A DNA stretch of 64,000 bases from Natronococcus sp. A-GB7 (lineage in GTDB: Archaea > Halobacteriota > Halobacteria > Halobacteriales > Natrialbaceae): positions 46,289-110,288 of the forward strand of contig NZ_JARUKV010000016.1 of assembly GCF_029688865.1 (NCBI RefSeq), given 5' to 3'. Both the position numbers and the translations under genes were made by a program. Below, piece by piece: positions 25,661 to 34,436 of this stretch. Numbering within the stretch: position 1 is the first letter of the stretch; each line of letters starts with the position of its first letter. Under the pieces are notes generated by a model. The model had not been told where the DNA came from. It saw nothing but the letters and a program-made list of their open reading frames with translations, and ran no database searches.

Positions 25661-25770
25661 CGTAATTACCGGATCCTACTCCTTGCGCACCGATTCACTG
25701 CGACGACGACGCTCCTAGCGTTCGCCTGCCGGGTCGCCTTTCAATACGCTCCCCCTCGAATCGAGGGCGT

Positions 25771-26028
25771 ATGACTGATACGACGCTCGACGACGTCGAA
25801 CGGAACCTGGGCCGCGTCGAGGACCTCGAGCAGGAGGAGGCGATCTCGGTGCTCCAGACGGCAAAGCGGGACCTCGAGGCGATGAGCACCGACGCCGACG
25901 TCGACGAGGAGCGCCGGCAGGCCCTCGAGGACCGCCTCGATCAGCGGATGCGGGAGATCGAGGAGCGCGACGCCTACGACGGCAACGTCGGCGAGGCGAT
26001 GAACCCGGAGGACCACGACGCGCCCTGA
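25771..26028 (+). CDS. Small acidic haloarchaeal protein, coiled-coil-like
   Basis: This is an 85-residue protein, almost wholly helical and highly charged (LDDVERNLGRVEDLEQEEAI, then AKRDLEAM and RRQALEDRLDQRMREIEERD). Heptad-like Leu spacing suggests a coiled coil. It carries no metal or catalytic motif. Function is unknown. The VOC gene follows 58 bp downstream and may be co-transcribed. Confidence 0.7.
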   Translation: MTDTTLDDVERNLGRVEDLEQEEAISVLQTAKRDLEAMSTDADVDEERRQALEDRLDQRMREIEERDAYDGNVGEAMNPEDHDAP

Positions 26029-26086
26029 TACCAGGGCGTCAGCTGCCGGGCGAGCGCACTTGCCGCGAGCAACCGCAGTGGTCGAT

Positions 26087-26575
26087 ATGGCTCGCTATCC
26101 CCGCGGAGTGGCACACGTCGGCGTCACCGTTCCGGACATCGAGGCGGCGCTCGAGTGGTACGAGGACGTCCTCGGCTTCGAAACGATCATGGGTCCCGTC
26201 GAGGTCGACCACGGCGAGGACCACATCGGGAAGCTCTGTGCGGACGTACTGGGCGAGTTCGACACCGTCTCGATCGCCCACGTCGCGACGGGTAACCAGG
26301 TCGCGATCGAGTTCTTCGAGTTCGACGCCACCGAGTCGGGTCCCGATCCGGAGCCGTCCGACGCCGGCTACTTCCACGTCTGTGTCATCGACCCGGAGAT
26401 CGAGGCGCTCGCGGGCGAGATCGCCGACAGCGGCGGCGAGCACCACACTGAGATCTGGGAGCTGTTCCCCGACCAGCCGTATCGGATGACCTACTGTAAG
26501 GACCCGTGGGGCAACATCGTCGAGATCTACACTCACAGCCACGAGCGCATCTACAGCAATCAGAGCGACTACTGA
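26087..26575 (+). CDS. VOC family (glyoxalase/dioxygenase fold) protein
   Basis: This 162-residue protein has two beta-alpha-beta-beta-beta repeats. Likely metal ligands are His in VAHVGVTVPD, Glu in VAIEFFEF, His in GYFHVCVID and Glu in NIVEIYTHS, the usual H/E-H/E set. GDHGEDH-like loops and KDPWGNIVEIY are typical of lactoylglutathione-lyase or methylmalonyl-CoA-epimerase-like members. The reaction cannot be decided. I chose the ATG at 26087, 27 bp inside the longest frame, since it begins ARYPRGVAHVGV. Confidence 0.83.
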   Translation: MARYPRGVAHVGVTVPDIEAALEWYEDVLGFETIMGPVEVDHGEDHIGKLCADVLGEFDTVSIAHVATGNQVAIEFFEFDATESGPDPEPSDAGYFHVCVIDPEIEALAGEIADSGGEHHTEIWELFPDQPYRMTYCKDPWGNIVEIYTHSHERIYSNQSDY

Positions 26576-26654
26576 TCTCGAGCTGGCGCCCGAGAACCCG
26601 GCGAGATCGGCCGACCCCCACCGTTTTATTCGGCTGCCGTCCCGAGAGAGGCGT

Positions 26655-27323
26655 ATGCGAATCGCACTACTGGGCGGCACCGGCGACATCGGCGAGGGGC
26701 TCGCGCTTCGGTTCGCGCGAGATACCGACCACGAGATCCTCATCGGCTCCCGGGACCCCGAGAAGGCCCGCGACGCGGTCGCGGAGTACGAGGACGTTCT
26801 CGAGGCGATCGGCACCGAGTCGAATCTGAAGGGGTTTGTCAACGAGATGGCCGCGGACCGGGCCGACGTCGTCGTGCTCTCGGTCCCGCCGTACTACGCG
26901 GGCGACACGGTCGAGGCCGTCGCGGACGTCCTCGACGAGGACACCGTGCTAGTGACGCCTGCGGTCGGCATGCAGGGCGACGACGACGGACTCCACTACC
27001 ACCCGCCAAGCGCCGGCAGCGTCACCGAGCTCGTCGCGAAGCGCGCGCCCGACGACGTCCCCGTGATCGGCGCCTTCCACAACCTCGCGGCCGGCGCGCT
27101 CTCGGAGCTCGAGCTCGAGCTGGATCTCGATACGCTCGTCGTCGGCGACGATTCCGACGCGAAAGAACGAGTGATCGCACTGGCCGAGGAGATCGAGGGG
27201 CTCCGGGCGCTCGACGTCGGTCCGCTGGCCAACGCGGCCGAGGTCGAGAGCGTCACGCCGCTCGTGATCAACATCGCTCGGTACAACGACGACCTCCACG
27301 ACGTCGGCGTGACGTTCCACTAA
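26655..27323 (+). CDS. npdG: NADPH-dependent F420 reductase
   Basis: This 222-residue enzyme moves hydride between coenzyme F420 and NADP. The N-terminus RIALLGGTGDIGEGLALRFA is the dinucleotide-binding loop, and IGSRDPEKA supplies the Ser-Arg that contacts the NADP 2'-phosphate. Later conserved segments are VVLSVPPYYAGDTVEAV and VIGAFHNLAAGAL. It fits with cofE and the mer-like gene at 48.9-50.7 kb. Its stop codon overlaps that of the convergent response regulator by 4 bp. Confidence 0.93.
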   Translation: MRIALLGGTGDIGEGLALRFARDTDHEILIGSRDPEKARDAVAEYEDVLEAIGTESNLKGFVNEMAADRADVVVLSVPPYYAGDTVEAVADVLDEDTVLVTPAVGMQGDDDGLHYHPPSAGSVTELVAKRAPDDVPVIGAFHNLAAGALSELELELDLDTLVVGDDSDAKERVIALAEEIEGLRALDVGPLANAAEVESVTPLVINIARYNDDLHDVGVTFH

Positions 27324-27808
27324 CGGGCGGGTTCGGATTCGGACTCGGTCGCCGACGCGGGTTCGGTCCCGAGTTCGGTGCGGGACCACGACGCGTCCAG
27401 CGAGCGCAGCGTCTCGAGGAACCCGTCGGCGTCGACGGGTTTCGTGATCGCGTCGTCGATGGGAAGCTCGTCGAGTCCGAGCACCCGGTCCTGTGCGGGG
27501 TGGCCGGTGAGCACGACTAGGGGAATCTCCTCGATCGAGGGCGTTCCCTCGATTTCGGTCGCGACCTCGTCGCCGTTCAGCCGCGGCAGCTTGAAATCGA
27601 GCAGAACGAGATCGGGGCGAGGCGCGTCGGCGAACTCCCCGCGGCGGTGGAGAAAGTCGAGCGCGTCGCTCCCGTCGGTGACGACGTGGAACGTATGGTC
27701 GATCGGCGTCGTTCGCAACGACTCCTTCGTCAGCCGCACGTCCCCGGGGTTGTCCTCGACGAGTAAGATCTCCAGCGTAGCTGGCAATCCACCGGCACCA
27801 TCCGACAT
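27320..27808 (-). CDS. Stand-alone response regulator (Rcp1-like receiver)
   Basis: This 162-residue protein is a single receiver domain: LLVEDNPGDVRL (acidic residues 19-20), phosphoacceptor Asp71 in DLVLLDFKLPRLNGDE, Thr in VVLTGH and Lys123 in AITKPVDADG. It has no output domain, as in Rcp1-type regulators that signal by protein contact. A Ser/Glu-rich tail follows residue 140. I placed the start at the ATG at 27808. No histidine kinase lies nearby, so the partner is elsewhere. Confidence 0.9.
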   Translation of the reverse strand: MSDGAGGLPATLEILLVEDNPGDVRLTKESLRTTPIDHTFHVVTDGSDALDFLHRRGEFADAPRPDLVLLDFKLPRLNGDEVATEIEGTPSIEEIPLVVLTGHPAQDRVLGLDELPIDDAITKPVDADGFLETLRSLDASWSRTELGTEPASATESESEPAR

Positions 27809-27976
27809 GTACGTAGCTGTGAACGCTATCCCCATCCAGTCACGGCCTGTTATTTCAGGCATTGAAATGCCCCCGGCAATCTGGCGGCGGCTCGCCGTCT
27901 CCCGTCTCGGCAGAGTCGAAGCTCCACGCCGCGCTATCGACCGAAAACGGTGAAGAAACGTCCGCTTGTCGACGGA

Positions 27977-28246
27977 CTACGCGCCGGCGTCCTCGAGGGC
28001 GTCCTCGAGGTCCTCGCGCTGGGTGACGCCGACGAAGCGCTCGACGACGCCGTCGTCGTTCTCGATGATCAGGGTCGGCAGCGAGCGAACCTGGTACTCG
28101 TTGGCGACGTCCTGCTGTTCGTCGACGTTTACCTTCTCGACATCGAAGCGCCCCTCCCAGTCGTCCTCGAGCTCCTCGAGGATCGGGTCCTGGGTCTTGC
28201 AGGGGCCACACCAGTCTGCGTAGAAGTCCTTGAGCGTGACGGACAT
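27977..28246 (-). CDS. Thioredoxin family protein
   Basis: This 89-residue protein reads MSVTLKDFYADWCGPCK at its start, with the redox pair Cys13 and Cys16. The cis-Pro loop is VRSLPTLIIEND. It lacks the first strand and helix of standard 105-residue thioredoxins, a shortening common in haloarchaeal small thioredoxins. An upstream in-frame ATG would add only a poor N-terminus. It is probably monocistronic. Confidence 0.88.
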   Translation of the reverse strand: MSVTLKDFYADWCGPCKTQDPILEELEDDWEGRFDVEKVNVDEQQDVANEYQVRSLPTLIIENDDGVVERFVGVTQREDLEDALEDAGA

Positions 28247-28475
28247 GTGATCAGGGGTACTTGCCACGCGCCGCGCATAAGGGTTTCCCACTCGGGGGTT
28301 CGCGCCGGTGTCGCGGACGCCGCGGGCCGATCCCCGCCCTCGTCACGCGATCAGTCGGCGAACGAGCCCTCGAGCAGCACCTCCCCTGACGGTCGACTCG
28401 GCGAGCGAGCGGCTGTCTCCTCGAACCCGTTCGATCGTCGAAAGCTTTAGTTCAGCCCGACCCGATGGTGTACGT

Positions 28476-28637
28476 ATGGACAGAGGACAGAACTCCGGCG
28501 GGCTGATGTCCAGTGCCGGACTCGTCCGGTACTTCGACGCAGAGGACTCGAACGCGATCCGTATCGACCCGAAGACGGTCATCGCTACGGGGATCATGCT
28601 GGGCGTACTCGTCCAGTTGCTGATCTTCGTCTCCTGA
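28476..28637 (+). CDS. secG: Preprotein translocase Sec61-beta/SecG subunit
   Basis: This 53-residue protein has a short cytosolic part ([20 protein letters not shown], then IDPKTV) and a single C-terminal helix ([18 protein letters not shown]), the archaeal Sec61-beta layout. The ATG at 28476 is well inside a longer open frame but the family start [11 protein letters not shown] is clear. It is a small peripheral subunit of the SecYE channel. Confidence 0.9.
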   Translation: MDRGQNSGGLMSSAGLVRYFDAEDSNAIRIDPKTVIATGIMLGVLVQLLIFVS

Positions 28638-28746
28638 TCCTCACGCCCGCCGTTCTCGACGAGCGCCTCGGTAGCCGCGGCGCCGGAGCGCTCGAGCCGC
28701 CTCCGTGACGCGGCGTTTTTGCCCGTCCGCTCCGTACCCGACAGCC

Positions 28747-29364
28747 ATGTCACTGACCGCCGGCGTCGTCGCCGTTCAGGGCAACGTCGACGCACACGCC
28801 GACGCGATCGAGCGTGCCGCGCGAGCCCACGGACGCGAAGTTACCGTCCGCGAGATCCGCGAGTCCGGAATCGTCCCCGACTGCGACCTGCTGGCGATGC
28901 CCGGCGGCGAGTCGACGACGATTTCGCGGCTCGTCCACGGCGAGGGGATCGCCGGCGAAATCCGCGGCCACGTCGCGGCCGAGAAACCCCTGCTCGCGAC
29001 CTGTGCGGGCCTGATTCTCGCCTCGAGCGACGCGAACGACGACCGCGTCGACGAGCTCGGGCTGATCGACGCGTCGATCGAGCGCAACGCCTTCGGGCGA
29101 CAGAAGGACAGCTTCGAGGCACCCCTCGAGATCGACGGACTCGCGGAGCCGTTCCCGGCGGTGTTCATTCGTGCGCCCGCTATCGAGGACGTCGGCGAGG
29201 TCGACGTCCTCGCACGCTGGGAGGGACGACCGGTCGCGGTTCGAGACGGCCCGGTCGTCGCGACCGCCTTCCACCCCGAGTTGACCCCCGACAGCCGCCT
29301 CCACGGGCTCGCGTTCTTCGAGAACGAGGAGTCGATCGGGCCGGCGCTCGAGGGTCCCGCGTAG
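28747..29364 (+). CDS. pdxT: Pyridoxal 5'-phosphate synthase glutaminase subunit
   Basis: This 205-residue class I glutaminase supplies ammonia to PdxS in PLP synthesis. It has VVAVQGNVDAHADAI at the start, PGGESTTISRL, nucleophile Cys86 in ATCAGLIL, and the His-Glu pair in TAFHPELTPD near the C-terminus. The oxyanion and substrate loop NAFGRQKDSFEAPL is intact. pdxS is not in the window. The ATG at 28747 is 42 bp inside the open frame and matches the family start. Confidence 0.94.
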   Translation: MSLTAGVVAVQGNVDAHADAIERAARAHGREVTVREIRESGIVPDCDLLAMPGGESTTISRLVHGEGIAGEIRGHVAAEKPLLATCAGLILASSDANDDRVDELGLIDASIERNAFGRQKDSFEAPLEIDGLAEPFPAVFIRAPAIEDVGEVDVLARWEGRPVAVRDGPVVATAFHPELTPDSRLHGLAFFENEESIGPALEGPA

Positions 29365-29458
29365 GGCCGAATCGATCGGTACGATCGCTCGCCCGCACTC
29401 GGTCGTGCAAGCATGTGCGACCGAACACGTTTTTCCGCTGCCCCCCGTCGAACCGAAC

Positions 29459-29926
29459 ATGAACGCAGCGATCGACGCCGTCCGCGTCGCGGGAACGCCC
29501 CAGGGACCGGTTCCGGTGGTCGTTCTCGAACTCGAGAGCGAAGACGACGTCATCCCGATCTTCATCGGGTTCAACGAGGCCGTAAGCATCGATCGCGGCC
29601 TCGAGGCCGAGGACATCGGGCGGCCGCTGACCCACGACCTGTTGCTCGACGTCATGGAGGAGCTCGGTAGCCGGATCGAGCGCGTCGTCGTCAGCGAGAT
29701 CGAGTCCGGGGCGAACGACCGGGGCGGAACATACATCGCCGACCTTCACCTCCGGACCCCTCGCGGCGAGACGGTGATCGACGCGCGCCCGAGCGACTCG
29801 CTGGCGCTTGCCGCCCGGACGAACGCGCCCATCGAGGTCACCGAGGACGTCTTCGAGGACGGCCGAGACGACAGGGAGAAGTTCGAGCACCTCGAATCGA
29901 TCCGTGACGTCTCCGGTGAGTTCTGA
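29459..29926 (+). CDS. Bifunctional nuclease family (DUF151) protein
   Basis: This 155-residue protein is a DUF151 domain: VVVLELESEDDVIPIFIGFN, EAVSIDRGLEAEDIGRPLTH and PSDSLALAARTNAPIEVTED are the conserved blocks. Family members in plants and bacteria were reported to cut RNA and DNA, but the active residues are not well fixed. The stop codon directly adjoins the ATG of hisE, so the two are translationally linked. Confidence 0.88.
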   Translation: MNAAIDAVRVAGTPQGPVPVVVLELESEDDVIPIFIGFNEAVSIDRGLEAEDIGRPLTHDLLLDVMEELGSRIERVVVSEIESGANDRGGTYIADLHLRTPRGETVIDARPSDSLALAARTNAPIEVTEDVFEDGRDDREKFEHLESIRDVSGEF

Positions 29927-30211
29927 ATGGACGACACGCTCGAAGCCCTGTTCGCCGTCATCGAGGATCGCAAGGAAACGCTACCCGAGGACTCCTACAC
30001 CGCCTCGCTGTTCACCCACGAGAAGGGGGAGAACGCGGTGCTCGAGAAACTCGGCGAGGAGAGCACCGAGCTCGTGCTCGCGGCCAAAGACGACGACCGC
30101 GATGAGATCGCGTACGAGGCCGCCGACATCGTCTACCACCTGCTCGTCCTCCTGTCGATGAAGGACATGGATCTCGAGGAGCTCGAGGCCGAACTCGAGG
30201 CGCGGCGCTAG
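29927..30211 (+). CDS. hisE: Phosphoribosyl-ATP diphosphatase
   Basis: This 94-residue all-helical NTP pyrophosphohydrolase performs the second step of histidine synthesis. EDSYTASLFTHEKGENAVLE and KLGEESTELVLAAKDDDRDE carry the conserved metal-binding EExxE-like and ED residues, followed by YEAADIVYHLLVLL. It is the stand-alone HisE form, separate from HisI. The other his genes are not in the window. It begins immediately at the stop of the DUF151 gene. Confidence 0.93.
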   Translation: MDDTLEALFAVIEDRKETLPEDSYTASLFTHEKGENAVLEKLGEESTELVLAAKDDDRDEIAYEAADIVYHLLVLLSMKDMDLEELEAELEARR

Positions 30212-30292
30212 AGGGGCTCAGCACCCGACGGCGCGGACGCTTGCAGCCGCCCGGCCCAGATTGATTGTCCCGATCGGTGTGAGAGTGCCTGC

Positions 30293-30640
30293 ATGGCAGT
30301 CGAACAGATCGAACACGCCGACGACCACATGCAGGAGTGTATCGACAACTGTCTCGAGGCCGCGCAGGTTTGTGAGTGGTGTGCCGACGCCTGCGTCGAC
30401 GAGGGCGAGGAGATGGCCCGCTGCATCCGGCTCTGCCGGGACGTGGCCGACATCGCCTCGCTGCACGCCCGGTTCATGGCCCGCAACTCGAGCTACCACG
30501 AGGAACTGGGCGAACTCTGTGCGGACCTCTGTGAGGAGTGCGCCGAGGAGTGTGAGGGCCACGACCACGACCACTGCCAGGCCTGCGCCGAGATCCTCCC
30601 GAACTGCGTCGAGAGCTGTCGCGAGATGGCCTCCGGCTGA
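30293..30640 (+). CDS. Cys-rich four-helix-bundle copper-binding protein
   Basis: This 115-residue protein has about 15 cysteines spaced as CxxxC and CxxC along helices: MQECIDNCLEAAQVCEWCAD, EEMARCIRLCRDV, CADLCEECAEEC, HCQACAEILPNCVESC. That is the pattern of DUF326/Csp copper-storage proteins, which line the bundle core with Cys to hold Cu(I). A GHDHDHCQ loop adds His ligands. No Tat signal, so it would store copper in the cytosol. The 3' end faces a frameshifted minus-strand gene. Confidence 0.86.
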   Translation: MAVEQIEHADDHMQECIDNCLEAAQVCEWCADACVDEGEEMARCIRLCRDVADIASLHARFMARNSSYHEELGELCADLCEECAEECEGHDHDHCQACAEILPNCVESCREMASG

Positions 30641-30658
30641 CGCGAACGTCGGCGAGGG

Positions 30659-30963
30659 TTACGCGCCCAGCCAGCTTCCAGTCGAGATCTCGTGGTCCCG
30701 TTCTCGACAGATCTTGGCACCCCGTTTTCGGACGTTCCGTGCGGTCGGGAACCGGTTTTTGTCCCGAGTTCGTCCTGAATCCAGTCAGCCAGCCCCCGTG
30801 CGGCGTCCTTGCCCGCGACGTCCCGTACCTCGCGGATTCCCTTCTGGTAGGCGTTCCGCCTCGAGCCCTCCTTGCGTTTCGCCGCCTCTCGAGTACCCAG
30901 GTCGAACTCCTCCTGGGCCGTCCGATCGATCTCCGCGAGCAATTCTTTGGTGAACTCGCTCAT
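30659..30963 (-). pseudogene. Small conserved-looking gene with a -1 frameshift
   Basis: Reading starts at the ATG at 30963 (SEFTKELLAEIDRTAQEEFD, then a long helical acidic-basic stretch to WIQDELGT). At the five-base A run (plus-strand T run 30756-30760) the frame must shift back by one to continue as KNRFPTARNVRKRGAKICRE, then RDHEISTGSWLGA and a stop at 30659. Without the shift the frame runs into the antisense of the copper protein gene. One missing A would explain it, by mutation or sequencing error. The family is not one I can name. Confidence 0.6.
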
Positions 30964-31048
30964 CGCGCCGGGACGGTTGGATCGCAGGCGTCAAAACGGT
31001 CTGCGCTCGTACTGTCACGATCTTCGAACCGTCGCTCGAGCGGCCGGT

Positions 31049-31459
31049 CTATACGCGACGCCCCGGGGCCCCCGGGTCGCTCGAGGAGCCGGAGTTGAAG
31101 AGGCCGCCGATAGCCCCGGCGATCGCGCTCTCGAGGGCCATGATAAACGACAGCGCCAGCGCGACGAGGAAGATCCCGAATCCGGCGAGGCCGCCCATGG
31201 CGCCGCCGATCGGTCCGCCGGCCCAGCCGGCGACGCCGACGACGAGTGCGACGAGCACGCCGGCGACGATCCCGCCGAGGGCGCCGGCGAGCAGCCCGTG
31301 CCAGAACCCGCGCCCGAGCCCGCCACCGGCGAGGTAGCCGGCGACGAATCCGCCGATCAGTCCCGCCGCGAGCTGGCCGACCCCCGGCAGCGTGAGCCCG
31401 ACGATTCCGAGGACGGTGATGACGAGAAAGCCGATCACGACGGAGCGCCAGTCGGTCAT
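31049..31459 (-). CDS. Glycine-rich membrane protein (DUF5518-like)
   Basis: This 136-residue protein has four or five hydrophobic helices rich in Gly and Ala: VVIGFLVITVLGIVGLTLPG, then GGFVAGYLAGGGLGRGFWHG and a long C-terminal hydrophobic stretch to residue 122. It matches, from memory, haloarchaeal DUF5518 proteins of unknown role. I chose the ATG at 31459 (TDWRSVVIG); the upstream extension crosses into antisense of the NOG1 gene. Confidence 0.75.
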   Translation of the reverse strand: MTDWRSVVIGFLVITVLGIVGLTLPGVGQLAAGLIGGFVAGYLAGGGLGRGFWHGLLAGALGGIVAGVLVALVVGVAGWAGGPIGGAMGGLAGFGIFLVALALSFIMALESAIAGAIGGLFNSGSSSDPGAPGRRV

Positions 31460-31601
31460 ACCGATCCGTCGGACGCGAGGGGACATAAGCCCTCGGCGTT
31501 GATATTGCGGGGTACGACCCGTCGAATCCTCGGACGGAAGTTCTCGCGAGGGTCGCGCCATAACGAACGACCTTTTACGACCGCGGGTTCTAGCTGGAGG
31601 C

Positions 31602-32585
31602 ATGATTTTCGAAGACCTTCCGACCACGCCCACGTCGGAAGAGCTGATCGACAAGGCGTTCTCGCGGGCGGCGCGGGCCGGCAAGGCCAAGGGCGGCCTC
31701 GAGGCCCAGCAGTCGATGCTGCAGACGGCGGCGAACATCATCTCCGACAACCTGGAGAACGTCGTCACGGCCTGGCCCGACTTCGCCTACGAGGACGACG
31801 TCGATCCGTTCTACTACGAGATCGCGGACGCGATCGTCGACGTGGACCGCCTGCGCCAGAGCCTCTCGGAGACGATGTGGGCCAGTCGCAAAGCCCGCGA
31901 GATCCACCAGGAGTATCAGCCGAAACTGCGCAAGACCGACATCGACACCGCGCGCAAACACCGCAAGCAGGCGTTCGCTCGGCTCGCGGACATCGTCGAG
32001 CAGATCGACGACGAGCTGCTGTACATCAACGAGTCGCGCAACGACCTGCGGGACCTGCCCGAGATCAACCCCGACGAGCCGACGATCGTCGTCGCGGGCT
32101 ACCCGAACGTCGGGAAGTCGTCGTTCGTCAACGACGTCACGAACGCCCGCGGCGAGACGGCCTCCTACCCGTTCACGACGAAGGGGATCGGACTGGGTCA
32201 CTTCGAACGGGACCACATCCGCTACCAGATCGTCGACACGCCCGGCCTGCTCGACCGCAAGCCCGAGGAGCGCAACGAGATCGAATCGCAGGCGGTCAGC
32301 GCGATCGAACACCTCGCCGACTGCATGCTCGTCGTCCTCGACCCGAGCGGGGAGTGTGGCTACCCCCTCGAGTCCCAGCTCGAGTTACGGGACGCCATCG
32401 CCGCGCAGTTCGAGGACGTGCCCGTGTTCACGGTCGCGAACAAGGTCGACCGCGCCGAACACTGGACGGCCGACGTCGAGACCGACTACGAGATGAGCGT
32501 CGAGACCGGCGAGAACGTCGAGACCGTCCTCGACGCGGCCGTCGAGGCGATCGGCTACGAACCGGAACTGCCGTTCGAGGAGTGA
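31602..32585 (+). CDS. NOG1-family GTPase
   Basis: This 327-residue Obg-superfamily GTPase is linked to large ribosomal subunit assembly in eukaryotes. The N-terminal helical domain (residues 1-155) precedes G1 GYPNVGKSS at 166-174, a Thr in YPFTTKGIGLGHF (G2), DTPGLLD (G3) and NKVD (G4). Length equals archaeal NOG1. The membrane protein gene follows 13 bp downstream. Confidence 0.93.
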   Translation: MIFEDLPTTPTSEELIDKAFSRAARAGKAKGGLEAQQSMLQTAANIISDNLENVVTAWPDFAYEDDVDPFYYEIADAIVDVDRLRQSLSETMWASRKAREIHQEYQPKLRKTDIDTARKHRKQAFARLADIVEQIDDELLYINESRNDLRDLPEINPDEPTIVVAGYPNVGKSSFVNDVTNARGETASYPFTTKGIGLGHFERDHIRYQIVDTPGLLDRKPEERNEIESQAVSAIEHLADCMLVVLDPSGECGYPLESQLELRDAIAAQFEDVPVFTVANKVDRAEHWTADVETDYEMSVETGENVETVLDAAVEAIGYEPELPFEE

Positions 32586-32598
32586 GGACTACGGGACG

Positions 32599-32931
32599 AT
32601 GAAGGGACCAGGAATCCTCTGGATGTTACAGACCGCGGCCGGCTTCTCGCTTGCCGGGCCGCTGTTTTTCCTCGCGGCGAACTACCTCTTCGCGGGGCGT
32701 TACGCCTGGGGTGTGAGCTTCCTGTTTTTCGGGCTGCTCGTGCTCTACTTCCCAACCTACCTCGTCAACCGTATCGGCGGGCCACGAGCGTGGGTCCGAC
32801 GGCGGCTCGGACGGGGTGGCGACGACGAAACCGAGGACGAGGACGGGACCGCGACAGACGACGGATCGGAGGCCGACCGATCGTCCGACCTCGATCCCCG
32901 GTCGACGCTCGAGCGGCTCCGGAGTCGTTGA
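32599..32931 (+). CDS. Small two-helix membrane protein
   Basis: This 110-residue protein has two or three hydrophobic segments (residues 8-28 and 36-57), then an Arg-rich stretch (NRIGGPRAWVRRRLGRGG) and an acidic tail. It carries no recognised motif. Tight spacing after NOG1 suggests co-transcription. Function is unknown. Confidence 0.7.
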   Translation: MKGPGILWMLQTAAGFSLAGPLFFLAANYLFAGRYAWGVSFLFFGLLVLYFPTYLVNRIGGPRAWVRRRLGRGGDDETEDEDGTATDDGSEADRSSDLDPRSTLERLRSR

Positions 32932-32983
32932 GAGCCGGAACGCTTCCGGAGAAGCAGACGTCCGACGGCGGAGTGGGCAACGC

Positions 32984-34276
32984 TCACTCCTCGACGATAC
33001 TGACGTATCGGATCTCGATATCGATGTCGCCGTCAGCGTGTTGCTCGACCCGTTGATTGAGTTCCGGTGCCAGTCCGGGCGCGGTCTCACCGGGTGGCCC
33101 CCCTATCGTGACGATCACGCGCTCGGGACTCTGGATCGGATAGTCCTCGTCCATGATCACCTCGATCTCGAGCAGGCGGTACTGCTCGAACTCCTCCTCG
33201 TCGAGCGCGAGCGTGATCTCCTCGCGGGCGTTCTCCTCGAAGTTCCCCGCCTGGTACGAGGAGTAGGTGATCGCTCCGAGAAACACCGAGAAGACGAGCA
33301 CGATCACGACGAGTCCGACGACCCGTTTCCGCACCCGCTGTTCGGTCTCCCCGAGCGCGAACAGGTTGTCGGGACGGTAGCCGAGATACCACAGCGTCAA
33401 CAGCCCGGCGAGGTTCACCGAGAGCACGTTGACGAACACGAGCGCCGTCGAACCGATCGCAGCCGAGGGCTGGCCCCAGGCGATCGCGATCCCCGCAGCC
33501 GCAGCGGGCGGGATCAGCGCCGCGGCGATCATGACGCCGACGAGCGCGACGGAGATCCCCGTCGCGATGCTGACGATCCCCGCGACGCCGGCTCCGAGCG
33601 CAACCGCAAGCGAGAGCAGATCGGGCGCGAGCCGTTCGGATATTTCGTCGACCTCCGCGAGTTCGAGCCCGGGCGGGACGATGTTCGTGACCTGTACCGA
33701 CCAGGCAAAGACTGCCGCGGCGCCGATCGCGAAGACGACGCCGATGATCTGGTAGGTTAGGCTCTCGACGAACAGCTCCTCGTCGTCGATCACCGAGCCG
33801 ACGCTGGCGCCCAGTGCCGGGCCGATCAGCGGGGCGATCACCATCGAGCCGACGACGACCGCCGGCGAGTCGAGCAGCAGTCCGGCGGTCGCGACGATCG
33901 CGCTGATGATCGTCATCGTCGAGTAGACGCCGAACGTCGGCGTCAGCGACTCCGCCTCGGTCTGGAGCTCCTGTCTCGAGATCCGATCTGACTCGACGTC
34001 ACCCTCCTCGTACTCCTCGCGCAACGCCTCGAACCGTCGAGAGACGACCGTTTCCGCGTCGACAACGACCGTGTAGGCGTCCTCTCCGATCCCCGCCTCC
34101 TGTAGTTCGTCGAGCACCGGTTCGACCGCCGGCGCCGGCAGCGGAAAGTAGACGACCGCCGTGTAGTCCCGGTCGCTTTCCTCGTCGGTAACGACGTAAT
34201 CGATCTCCCGATCGTCGAGCGTCTCGAGGATCGTCTGTCGCTTTCCCGTCGGAACCGTCAACTGTACGAGCCGCAC
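32984..34276 (-). CDS. DUF389/TIGR00341 membrane protein
   Basis: This protein of about 430 residues has a cytosolic N-terminal domain of roughly 120 residues (VRLVQLTVPTGKRQTILETL, then a ferredoxin-like pattern) followed by six to eight helices. MVIAPLIGPALGASVGSVIDD and AALIPPAAAAGIAIAWGQPS are the conserved family blocks. A C-terminal soluble part follows residue 350. The GTG at 34276 matches the usual family start; an ATG at 34303 is 27 bp upstream and in frame. Function of the family is not known. Confidence 0.87.
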   Translation of the reverse strand: MRLVQLTVPTGKRQTILETLDDREIDYVVTDEESDRDYTAVVYFPLPAPAVEPVLDELQEAGIGEDAYTVVVDAETVVSRRFEALREEYEEGDVESDRISRQELQTEAESLTPTFGVYSTMTIISAIVATAGLLLDSPAVVVGSMVIAPLIGPALGASVGSVIDDEELFVESLTYQIIGVVFAIGAAAVFAWSVQVTNIVPPGLELAEVDEISERLAPDLLSLAVALGAGVAGIVSIATGISVALVGVMIAAALIPPAAAAGIAIAWGQPSAAIGSTALVFVNVLSVNLAGLLTLWYLGYRPDNLFALGETEQRVRKRVVGLVVIVLVFSVFLGAITYSSYQAGNFEENAREEITLALDEEEFEQYRLLEIEVIMDEDYPIQSPERVIVTIGGPPGETAPGLAPELNQRVEQHADGDIDIEIRYVSIVEE

Positions 34277-34436
34277 AGCAGGTAGGTAGACCCCAGGGGT
34301 CATAACTCCGGGCGCTTTCGGTATGCTGTCGGTCGGTTTCGCCGCTACGGCGGCTCCCTGATCGTGCGGTTCGAAGACCGGGGCGAACGCCCGATCGTTC
34401 GTGAACTATACCCGTCTCGCGTTCCTTCCGGACGCT

